Source: Litsea cubeba (Eukaryota; Streptophyta; Magnoliopsida; Laurales; Lauraceae). Taken from it: a stretch of 64,000 bases of DNA. The position numbers and the translations under genes were made by a program. Below are positions 25,023 through 37,000 of the stretch, one piece after another; positions within the stretch are counted from its first letter, which is position 1; each line of letters begins with the position of its first letter. The stretch is taken from NCBI GenBank assembly GCA_012931725.1, contig CM022952.1:57839089-57903088 (forward strand). Reading direction: 5' to 3'. The notes beneath the pieces were generated by a model. That model ran no database searches. It was not told where the DNA came from and saw only the letters and a list, made by a program, of their open reading frames with translations.

Positions 25023-28000
25023 TTGCAGAATAAGAGAGAAAAGGAGAGTTGAGTTGAGGAAATACCTGGTACCATCGGTCGTCTTCATCTCCACTACAGC
25101 GAAAAGCAAACAGCAGCCAGCCACTCGCCTTGCTGTTCAGCATCACGGCACCACCGTCAAACAAGCCACCATCGTCTCCACTCGTCTCCAGCGCCATAGC
25201 TTCCCCATCGCCCAACTCCTCTTCGTTTTCTTCTTGTTTTTTCAAAACAAAACAGGTACCTTACTCCCTTCTTCCTTTCTACACGGGTCCCGAGATCAGC
25301 AAAAGCCTTTTTTTCTCCCACGTGTACAACACGTGCCTGCTTTATACTGGGCCTAGTCTGCAGCCTGGGCTTGACTTGAGTCCGGGCCCACCCTGAACCA
25401 CACCCGGCCCACTAGCAGCTCAAAAAAAAAAACCCCCGTCCATGGCTGCTCGCACCGGGCAAATTTTTCGTGGCAAACTCTCTGACATTCAGCGCAATGA
25501 TTGCATAAGGGATTTATATAAACGGGTCGACACCTTACAACTCACTGTCGATGAACTTGCTAAAGCCCCTTCAAACCCTCATGGCGAATCTTCCAGCACT
25601 TCTGGCTCACACTCACCAATTGGAAAATATTCCCCGAGAATCAATTCAAGAATTCTTTCAACGTCTCTTTGCAGACCAGGCCGCTGACAATTTACCACAC
25701 GGCCCGCGCCAAGATGATCTCTTGCTAAAAAACAAATTAGAGGTTATTGATTTTTCTGGTCAAGGTGATGCTCGCACCCTTCTTGATTGGCTTATTTCAA
25801 TTGAGGATTATTTCACTTGGTATCACATTGAAGATGCTCAACGAGTCGCTTTTGTCAAGATGGAGTTAAAAGGTCCTGCTCGAATTTGGTGGAAAAATAT
25901 TGATGACCACAATGTGCAAATGGGTCGCCCTCCTATTACACGTTGGGAAATTATGAAAGAGAGACTGGAAGATAAGTTCTTGCCTTCTGACTACATTGAT
26001 TCATTTAATAGCGAGCTTATCAATCTTCAGCAAGGCTCTATGACCATAGATGAATACACTCATAAGTTCCATGAGCTTTGTATTCGATACAAGTCTAATG
26101 AAGATGATTGCTTGATGGTCACACGTTATCGGGAAAGATTGCGCCCAGATATACAGGATAAATTGGCCGTATTTGACTTCGCCACTGTTGATGCAATTTC
26201 TAGCAAGGCACGATGCGTTGAGCAAACACTGCGTCATCACACTAGGCGACGTTTCGGTAACCAAGCTGGGGAGCCCTACAAAAAAGGTCCAGATTCTACT
26301 TTCAATCGGGCCCCATAGCAAGGGTTCCAACCACCTTCAAACCAACCATAGAACCAACTCCAAAGGCAGCAACAAGCTCCACCACAGGGTCCACAAAATC
26401 CTCAATTCAATCAGAAGTGGACAACAAATCAGAATAATGCAAGAGGCACTGGAATAGCCGCTAAGCGCGACATTGTCTGTCATTCTTGCAAAAACCGGGG
26501 TCATTATGCTAGAGAATGTCCTCACAGCAATCTGCATTGTGATGGTGAACCTTATGATGACGAACAGTATGATGAGGAAATCGAAATGGAGAAACCTGAT
26601 GCACAACTTCCAACAGAACCAGAGTCCGCACTTGAGGTCTTCATAGCTGATGATGATAGCCCATTACTTTTCCTTCACCGCCACCTGGCAAATGGTATTG
26701 AGGAAGACGATGAAAACCAAGCTCCAATTTTCAGAACAAGAGTCACTTGTAAAGGAAGAGCTTGCAATGCCATCATTGATGGTGGAAGTGCTATATGGTG
26801 GAAGTGCTATGAGTGTCATATCCAAAGATGCAGTCGATAAACTTCAGTTGCCAACTATAAAGCACCCGAGACCTTACAGAGTTGCTGCATGGGTTAATGA
26901 TTATTCAATTCCTGTCAACTGCCAGTGCATTGTTCCCTTGAAGATGGGCTCGTATGAAGATAATGTCAAGTGTGATGTTATTCCGATGAATGTTGCCCAC
27001 ATCTTATTTGGCAGACATTGGCTAAAACGCTTGAAGGTCATCACTGATCACTCGGATAACACCTACACTTTCAAAAGGAATGGACGCCGAATTCAATTGA
27101 AGCCCATGGAAACTCCATTCGCTGCAAAGCAATCCACTCCTCCTGCCTCTCCTCACATCCTCACCATGCGCAAATTTGAAGTTGGAAGTCAAGAGCAAGG
27201 TGTGATGTATGCTTTAGTTGCCAGACAGGTGACCGAATTAAATAAAGACTCCACGCCATCCCCTCCCCAAGAGGTTCAACCATTGCTCAATGAATTTTCT
27301 GATTTAATTCCTGATGAGCTTCCAAATGAATTGCCGCCAATGCGCGACATCCAGCATGCAATAGATTTAACTCCTAGAGCATCTCTCCCTAATCTTTGTG
27401 CTTATCGGATGAGCCCTTCCGAACATCCTGAACTCAAGAAATAGGTTGATGATCTATTGCTACGGGGCTATATTCGGGAAAGCCTAAATCTATGTGCCGT
27501 ACCCGCTCTCCTCGCACCAAAGAAGGATGGAAGCTGGCGTATGTGCGTGGATAGTCGTGCCATCAATAAAATCACTGTAAAGTATCGCTTTCCTATCCCT
27601 AGACTTGATGATATGCTTGATCTTATGACTAGTGCTTTTGTTTTTTCTAAAATTGATCTTCGCATTGGTTATCATCAAATTAGAATTAAGCCAGGTGATG
27701 AATGGAAGACAGCCTTTAAAACTAAAGATGGTCTTTATGAATGGCTTGTTATGCCTTTTGGTCTTTCTAATGCTCCTAGCACATTCATGCGTGTTATGAA
27801 TCAATTGCTAAACTCGTTCATTGGAAAGTTCGTTGTTGTTTACTTCGATGATATCTTGATTTACAGAAAATCAAACGGAAGCATCTTGATCACTTGAAGA
27901 GCATATTTGAACTTCTTCGCCAGGAATGCTTCTATGCTAATATGAAGAAGTGTACTTTTATGAGCAATTCTGTGATTTTCCTTGGCTATGTTGTCTCTTC

Positions 28001-31000
28001 TAAGGGTATTGCAATGGACCCATCCAAGATTCAAGCTATCCTCGATTGGCCTATTCCACAAACTCTCACTGAAGTTCGTAGTTTTCACGGACTTGCTACT
28101 TTCTATAAAAGGTTTATTCGAGATTTCAGCAGTATTATGGCTCCAATCACTAATTGTATGAAACAGGGTGAATTTATATGGACAAGTGCAGCAACTAGAG
28201 CATTTGGAGAAATCAAGTGCAAAATCACGGAAGCCCCTCTCCTACGACTTCTAGATTTTACCAAAGTTTTTGAAGTTGCTTGTGATGCTTCTCAGGTCGG
28301 CATTGGAGGAGTTCTTAGCCAAGAAGGTCACCCGATTGCATTTTTCAGCGAAAAGCTCTTCGATCCCAAACGCAGATATTATATTTATGATCTCGAATTC
28401 TACGCCGTTGTGCAAGCATTGCGACATTGGCGTCATTACTTGATTGGCAACTACTGTCTTATATTCCGATCGCGAGGCATTGAAGCATATACAGTCACAA
28501 CAACATGTCAGTGATCGTCGGATTAAATGGAGCTCTTACCTTCAACAATTCACATTCAGTCTCCGTCATAAAGCCGGAAAAGACAATCTGGTAGCTGATG
28601 CATTAAGTCGTCGGACACATCTCCTCACTACTATGGCAGTCACTATAACAGGTTTTGAACAAATCAAGCAGGATTATACAAATGACAAGGATTTCGGCAT
28701 CATCTATGTGGATTTTCTTAACGGCGACACGGACAAGCACCCTCATTACAGCATACATGATGGGTTCTTATTCCGAGGTAACAAACTTTGCCTCCCTGCT
28801 ACTTCCATTCGAGAACATGTTGTTCGTGAATTGCATTCCGGAGGTTGTAGTGGTCATTTGGGACGTGACAAGACACTCACTCTTGTGGATGATCGTTTCT
28901 ATTGGCCGCGCATGAGAGTTACTGTTATCAGCATATGTGAAAGATGCCGCACCTGTCAGTTGGCTAAAGGTACCAAGAAAAATACAGGTTTATATCAGCC
29001 TCTGCCTATTCCTCATGTCCCATGGGAAAATATCAGCATGGATTTTGTGTTAAGCCTTCCAAAGACTACACGGAAAGTTGATTCCATCTTTGTTGTTGTT
29101 GATCGTTTTTCTAAAATGGCACATTTCATTCCGTGCAACACCACATCCGATGCCTACAAAGTAGCTCAACTATTCTTCAAAGAAGTTGTCCGTCTTCATG
29201 GCCTCCTCAAGACTATTGTTTCAGATCGTGACATCAAGTTTATGAGTTACTTTTGGAAGACATTATAGATGACAGCCAAGACAAAGCTTCACTTCTCTAC
29301 TGCTTACCATCCGCAAACTGATGGCCAAACTGAAGTTGTTAATAAGAGCCTTGGACAACTGTTACGATGCCTTGTACATGATCATATCACTACATGGGAT
29401 CAAATTCTCCCTATGGCTGATTTTGCTTACAACAATTCAGTTAATCGGTCCACAGGCATCTCACCATTTGAAGCAGTCACAGGTGTTCGACCACGCTTGC
29501 CTATTGATCTTGTCCCATTACCTGTTGAAGCACGCCCACGCCCTTGTGCTGAAGCTGATAACTTCATCAAACACATGCAACAAATACATGGTGAAGTTTG
29601 ACGACATATTGCAGCTAGCAATGACAGTTACAAGGCTCATGCTAACAAACGTCGTCGTTTCCTTGAGTTTTCTGAAGGAGACATGGTTATGGTCCGTATT
29701 CATCCGGAAAGGTTACCGCCAGGCGCAAATAAGTTACATCCGAGGAATACCGGTCCATTCAAAGTATTGAAGAAGCTTAGTTCGAATGCATATACTCTCG
29801 AGTTGCCTTCTGATATTGGTATCAACGCTACGTTCAATGTCGCCGATCTCACTCTCTATCGTGGGCATGATAATGAGGATGATTCTGATGAGCAAATCAT
29901 TATGTTACCAGCTGATCCGCCATGGCCTGATAACATCATTGATGTTCTTGATGATCAAATTGTTTCTACTCGTCGCGGCGGCTTTTAAAAGTTCTTTGTT
30001 CGTTGGCAAAACCGGCCCGTCTCCGATGCTACCTGGATTACTGCTACCGACTTCCAGCGTCTGAATCAAGATCTTTATGAGCGCTATCAAGCGATTAACT
30101 CGCCGGAGTCGAGTTCTTTCAAACCGGGGAGAGTTGATGCAGTCCGGTCCCTATTCAAGACAGGGACCCGCAACCGCAAGCCTTGACGGACCCAGCTGAT
30201 GGGGTCCACATGTGCCTCACGTTTCCTGATTTTCTAGATTAGTAATATTACTTAGTTTGCTTGCTTTCTAATTTTATCGTTAATTAGAATTAGTAGCTTT
30301 CCTCATTAGCAAACATTATGCTCTATATATACAGAAGAGCCCTAATGTTATTTTTATGCTTATTTTCAATCAATCAAGAATCTCTCAGTTGCTCATGTGA
30401 GTTTTTCATGCTTTCATTTGTGCCCTAGTGGCTGGAATCCCTCCTGGATTCGATCAATCCTTCAGGAGATTGATCTATCAACCCGATCACAGATCTTTGG
30501 CTGCGACAAACTTCATCTTCTTGTTTGGTTTCTTTGGAGTTAGAGTTGAGGAAGACCTCAAATTTCTCTTCAAGAGATTACAAGTACTTTAGATGTGTTA
30601 CAAGTTCTATTGGGTGTTTAGAAGTGGTTTCTAGCACAAACAACTCAAGGATATGTGTTTTGGGATGTTTTCATGGATATAGGGTTTGGATTGAAGGGAT
30701 TTTGATCTCAAGATCAAGCTCACAAAGAGGCGTTTTGGTATATTAATCTTCAAGAGATGCAAGTATATGCATTTATTGTGATTTAGGATGCTAAAGTTAA
30801 TGTATGAACTCTTAGAGTTCAAAAATTGGAAAATTCGTATCGGAATTTTCATGATGAACTGGGCTCAATTCAGTCAACCGAATTCCAATTAGGCTGACCG
30901 AATTCCAATTCGGATGACCGAACTACTGTCAGGATTTTTTTTTTCATTCTCTTTCTTAGCCTCTGTGTGAATTCGGTCGAAAATTCGGTCGACCGAATTC

Positions 31001-34000
31001 ATCAATTCGGTCCACTGAATGCCAGTTCGGCTGACCGAACCATTGTCAGAATTTTTCCCTAGCTTCTGTGTCAATTCAGTCGACAATTCGGTAGACCGAA
31101 TCCCTCAATTCGGTTGACCGTATTTCCACAGAAAGTGCACCCAAATTCAAATTTGAGAAAATTGAATGGGAGACCTTGTAGCGTTGTACTTTAACGTTTA
31201 AATAGGACGGTTCATGGAAAGGTACCTAGCTATAATTTAGAGAGGTTTGCGACTAATTGTATGAGCGTAATTGTCATGTTGGGTTGAAGTTCGTGATGAA
31301 TTCAAGTCTCAAATTTGACTGAGATGAATGGTGAATTGATCGAGAATTGTACCTAACCTTTATAGGTGTTAGCTAAGGATATCATAATGTATAAATTACA
31401 AATAAAGTGATGTTCATCGAGAATAACACGTACATTAGGTAACGAACGTTTCACATAAATGATTGGTTTGGAAGTGTGAAGATCATAGCAATTGATGCTT
31501 GTTTAATGGTCTAATTCTATGAAATGGAATTGGGTTTATATTGTTAGCCTCAAGTCTTATTCCTTTCAATTGTCGAATGGAATTTGTGGAATTGAATTGA
31601 ACCCAAAAGGGTTGAACCTTGACTTGAGATATGTATACCGATTTGAATTGATTCCTGAGTCTGACACTACATAGTAGATTTATTAAGCTCGTTATAGAGC
31701 TGAAATGAATTAATGAAACAATCCTACTGCAGTAGATGGACTGGGGGCGTTCCAGAGCTCCGTGGTGATGCCAGTGATCTCTGATCCAGACACTGGTAGA
31801 TCCCACATTATGAATGAAAAGTTAATGAATGTAGAATACTTACTGAAAACGAATGAATGAATGACTAGTATTTGTGTTTATAAAAACAATAAATAATTCC
31901 TTTTGGATGAAAAGAAATGAAATGAATACTATTGCAGTTGCCATCTAGTAATTGTCGTTACTTGACTCTGAATGCACAGGTTATTGTTATTGATTTGAAT
32001 TGATGACTATTGGTTGTAGATTTGATAATGGGCAAATTGAACAAATTTATTACATGTATTAGCTTGTACTATCATAGATATGTGTATACATCGTTGAACC
32101 GTCGTGATCACTAGTGTTATTGATGACATTACAGGCCCAGTTGCCCATGCCGATCGTGTAAAGGCCGCGCCGCCAGCAAAGGAAGCCGCTCAAGTTCCTC
32201 CAAGAGGACTGATTGAGTGGAATGGCCGGGATATCATTTGATTTGATATTCGAGTGCGAAAACATTGATAGAGACTTTTGAATGAAATTATTTTTGGAAA
32301 TACCTTTTGGTATAGTTATTTTTGGAACTTTAACATAGGTCATCCTGCATTGTATTTGAATATGCAGTTGTTGACATCAGTGAAATGTAAAGAAAACTTT
32401 GTATATAAAACTTTACTTTTATGTAAAGGACTTATACAATTTTAATTGATCTCATCAATGTATATATGTTTTCCGCAAAGATGTACATTTGACAGGTGTG
32501 AATCTTTGTTATCCCTTGTGGATTTCGTTTTAACTTCGGTTAATTCAGAGTTTACGGGAGTAAGTATGGATCGTGACACGGGGTTTGTCCGGAGTAATCA
32601 AATCTTGGGCTCAGGTCGTGACACCAGCCCACTTCGGGGCCGAATTCATCCTGTTTAAATCAATTGTCAGCTCATTAATTCCTATTTCCAATTCTGAATT
32701 TAACATTTTAACATTATTAAGTTGTAGGAATATTGAATTAAAACCTGAATTTCATTTATAGCATTGTCCCCAAGTACAAATATTCACTTGATAACCGAAT
32801 TGAGCCAAGCCTTCATTCAAATCCTCAAGGATCTTGATTATCTACTTGAACTCGGCAGATCCCTAGGCAAGGTGGAGGTTCAAACTCTCCACTTGGCCCA
32901 TTCTTCAATTCTTTGAGGGCCCAATTTGCAGGACTGCAACAAGGCTTGGACCTTCTCATAATTAACTTGGTTGATTTCATGGAATGGTGTCTTAAATCAG
33001 ATTTTATTTGGTTCATTATAACTGTTAATTTGGCTATTGATCTCATCTTGCATCATTTAGATTAGTTTCTCATCCTGTCCTGCATCATGTTGGTTGAGGC
33101 CATGGTGGGCCCTCAAATGTTGACCAGGAAAAGTTCTAGTGTACTCACTGTGGGAGAAACAGACATCCGCTGGTCATCTCACAATGCATCTGCTTAACCA
33201 ACCAAGTCAGAGAAATCCAGTGACAAAAGTAAGAGGATTAAGTTAACAAAGATGAATAGCAAAGTTTAAAGGATGAGATTACTAATCTTCATCAAAGGCT
33301 TAAGATATTTGATTACTAATCTTCATCAAAGGCTTAAGATATTTGAATGAGGAACACCGTCTTCATCTAGTTAGTCTAGCTGCATTGGCTTTTTTTCTCA
33401 TCTACTACTACTACCTGGTCACTGACTAAGGTGCCACCCACAATGTGACAGGTATGTGTTCTCATTCACACATGGGAGCATTAGAATTTCTAATGGTATC
33501 TTCACACAAGTAGCAAGGGAAGGATCCATTAATGTTTTACCTGAGTTTTCTGCAATTTTATATGTTCCCCGGTTTTCGTTTAATCTTGTCTTAGTAAGTT
33601 CTCTCAATAAATCCATAATTTTTATGTTAATTTCTAACGCAGCACGGATGGGGAAGAATAGCCAACGGGCTACTCTCCAAGCCAGAGGGCTTAGGGTAGG
33701 ATATCTAGGTCTCACACCAAAGACAAGAAACAACTCATGATGGGGAAAACTCAACTTCTATTCAATTGTAATCTATCCCAATGAGAAGGGATTACATCTC
33801 TTATATAGTTTAGCATAATCTGTAATTTGGAAAGCAGATTTTAATAAAATAGAAACTATCTAATTATCATAGTAAGTACTTAAACTAGGAAATCTAAGAA
33901 GCCTTCTGGATATTGCTAAACAAGTCAGTGTCGTTGGAGAATTTCCCTTCACTGGGACTTGTTGCACCTGGGCCTTTGGGCATGAACTTTAAAGCGGGGC

Positions 34001-37000
34001 CCAGTAGTCTGGCCTGCATCAATTTCTTTCCATCTAATTATGTATTCCGAGATTTGAAGATAAGACCGATAATTGGTGGTGGCCGTGAGACCAATGGTCT
34101 ATATATATTGAAGATATGCAAGGATGAACAACAGATTTATAATCATAAGCAGGTTTGAAAAGAGTTTTCCTTTGGCATTAGCACTTCGGCACATACCTCC
34201 TCAAAGTTGTAAGAATGATTTTCCTTTATTAGATATTAGGAGTAATGTTAGGGAAGTTAACTGTGATTCATGATGGTTTGCAAAGAACTATTTTAATATT
34301 TATCTAAAAGAAAATGAAAAGAGAAATATTCCTTTTGAGTTCTTTCACACTGGTATTTGGTATGCTTCTCTTACTTTTGTTCAAGGAAATCGATAAATTT
34401 TTTTTACTTTTACCGATGATGCTACTAGATGCACACTCATGAAACCTCATAATGAATTATTCTCAATGTTTGAGAATTTTCATAAAATTACTGGTATAAA
34501 GTTTGACTAGCACAACCACCCGTGCTCAGCACGGTATATCCATGCATTATAAATTAAATATTTGTACATTAAAAAGGTTATGTGGATTTACCTCTTTTCA
34601 TCCATTAAGTTGAATAAATTATAATAAAAAAAATGGAGAGAAAGGGAGTAGAAGAGATTGGGGGCGGGGGCGGGGGCGGGCGGGAGAATTAAAAAGAAAG
34701 GAAAAAGTAGAAATAAAGTGGAGTCGTGGGTGGTTTGATGAGATTAGAATAGTGTGGGTAGTTACAAGGAGAGAATGTGAAACATTTTAACAAAGAGGGA
34801 TAACTGTAGTTAAAACATGGTTTAAAATCACGGTCGCGGTCATCGCGTCAGATCACAATTCGCAGTCATCGCGTCGCTGTGCGAATTTTTATTCGACCCC
34901 AAAAAAAATCAGAAAAAAATTCAAAAAACCCAAAATATTATAAAATGATGGAAAACAATGTTTTTTTCCCATTAGTACACACTTTAAAGCAAAATAACAA
35001 TCCCCTAAGTCATAACATCCTGTATTGCTACTGGTTTATCTTTGACTGTTAAATATGCTATGTTTTTTTATAATAAAAAATTTGCCCTATCCACATAATT
35101 TATAGATACATCAATGCATTTCATATTCAAAATCCAAACCACTCAGAAATAATTATAACAATTTATCTTAGCTATGTAAAGGTCTCACTCTAACCACAAT
35201 GGTTCCCACCATCAAATGTACCATGTCACATTATTCAAATCATTGACATATTAGAAATAAGATTTCAAGATCTAACCTTTTACGTGAAATCAAGTTCATC
35301 AAATGTTTTCATGCTCAAATATTATTAATTTAATGATGATAAAATTAAAACTGTGCTTATTGCCCATTTAATAACTTTGGATGGACGGTTGGTAGAAACC
35401 AAATTAACTCTAATAGGCTCGGCCCACTATTGGAACAAGCATTATGATATGCTTGAATTTCTTAATGCTTTATTTGTATATTTTATTAATGATCAATATA
35501 ACAATGGGGCCCACTTTTTGATGTGTGATCAATATTATAGTGGATCTAACTCTTATTCTAATAAACTTTGCAAAGGGTCCCATTACAATGAGAGACCATC
35601 TTTTTAGTGGTTTCAATTTTATTTCGGTGTTTTAAGGATTATATTAAAAAAAAAGAAAAGAAAAGAAAAGTGAAATGAAGCTCATCAATAAAAAAAAGAT
35701 CCAATGCGGGACACATAGATGAAATATAGAGAGAATTAGAGATAGGGGGCCACTGTAAGAAACTAGGGAAAAAAAACCTTAAAAAAATCAGAAAGAAATC
35801 GTGTGGAAGCTTCACACCATAAGCTTATGATTCCTTTAAAAGGGGGAATTTGGCTCCTTTTCAGATTCTGGATCGAAACAGAAACAGAGAGGGAAAGGGA
35901 AAAGAAAAGGAAGGAAAAAAAGAAGAAAAGGAGAGGAAGAGGAAGAGGGAAAGAGAAGAAAGGAGGAGGAGAAGGGGAAAGAGAAGAAAGTGGTGGCGGG
36001 CAGCGGCAGCGAACGGTGGGTGTGGCAGCGGCAGCGGGCAGCGATGGTTGCAGGCGGTGGCTGGGATACTTCTCTCCCTCCCTTACTCTCTCTCTCCCCC
36101 CTCTTCTCTTCTCTGTTTGCTTTTCTTTTTTCTGCAACTACGTCTTTTCCATAGTTCTGTGTTTTTTTTCCTTTTTTCCCCTCTTATGCAACTGCTATTG
36201 TCCCATATCGGCCGATATATCGGTCTAGACCGATATTTTGAAAATATCGGCCGATATGGGCCGTTACTTTGGCCATTTTTTGAGCTTAACCATAACATTA
36301 CCGTTATAAGCCAAATATCTTAATGGCAGGGGCCGTTACAGTTTCGTAACAGCCGGTTCGTAACGGCCGTTATTTTAAACCCCGAGTCAAAATCGTAACC
36401 GACGATCAAAATCCAATCCAAAAACCCTTCAGCTTAGTATAGTATAATGGAAAGACCAAAGTGTTGAAATTTGATGATGGTGGAGACTGTATTTTTAACA
36501 AATCTTAGTCATATTTGTGAGAAAAATAGCATAGAATCTCAAACATGGTATGCATACAAACCAGGCGTGCATTTTCTCACTGTGCAAAATGCACCTAATT
36601 AGGAGCACACTTACATAGTTTTATGACCCATTGTTCCGAAAATTTAGTTTTATGACCCATTGTTCCGAAAATTTAAATGGTATTGCAAACAGTTCAAGGA
36701 TATGAATTGAATCAAATCTAATCGTGGATCGTAGGTTTTGTTTTTTAAATTGAACCATGGTCGTATGGTTTTTTATTTTTCTTATAAAAATGACAAAATA
36801 ATTAAAATATTAAAAAAGCAGTTATTCATAATCTATCCATTTTTCATCAATAGCAACATAAATACAATGACAAATTAAGACTGTAATACAGTAATAAGTA
36901 GAACATCGTTAACATATTCAAAATCATAAATGATATGTATAAATAGTTAAATATGTTTAACGTATCAATGTTATTAGGAAAAATAAGCAAGTTGCAATAG

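Larger units (their letters stand above)
24200..30508 (+). mobile_element. Complete Ty3/gypsy chromovirus (element B)
   Basis: LTRs of 374 bp each (24200-24573 and 30135-30508), perfect 5-bp TSD AACTT (24195-24199 and 30509-30513), tRNA-iMet primer-binding site, purine tract, and gag-pol ending in a chromodomain. Short LTRs fit the smaller chromovirus clades (Reina- or CRM-like), but I cannot settle the clade by eye. LTRs differ by about 12 of 374 sites, so it appears older than element A. Coding regions are broken by stops and frameshifts. It lies in + orientation, opposite to FAB1 transcription. Confidence 0.93.
23642..32623 (+). mobile_element. Probable Del/Tekay-type solo LTR (about 2.67 kb) interrupted by element B
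   Basis: Starts TGTTACACCCCGTCCCG and ends GGTCGTGACA, termini typical of Del/Tekay LTRs. Bases just outside are CAAGC (23637-23641) and CCAGC (32624-32628), one mismatch from a 5-bp duplication. Removing element B plus one AACTT leaves about 2,668 bp, a usual size for such LTRs. No internal Del/Tekay coding region is present, hence solo LTR. The 5' part is 23642-24199 and the 3' part 30509-32623; the latter holds many CGGTCGACCGAA-like words at 30870-31130. Confidence 0.5.

Noticed and set aside
35803..36323. Overlapping frames of 124-157 codons on both strands
   Set aside because: They arise from a purine-rich low-complexity stretch (GAAAGG-type), giving Lys/Glu/Arg or Ser/Pro runs with no domain.
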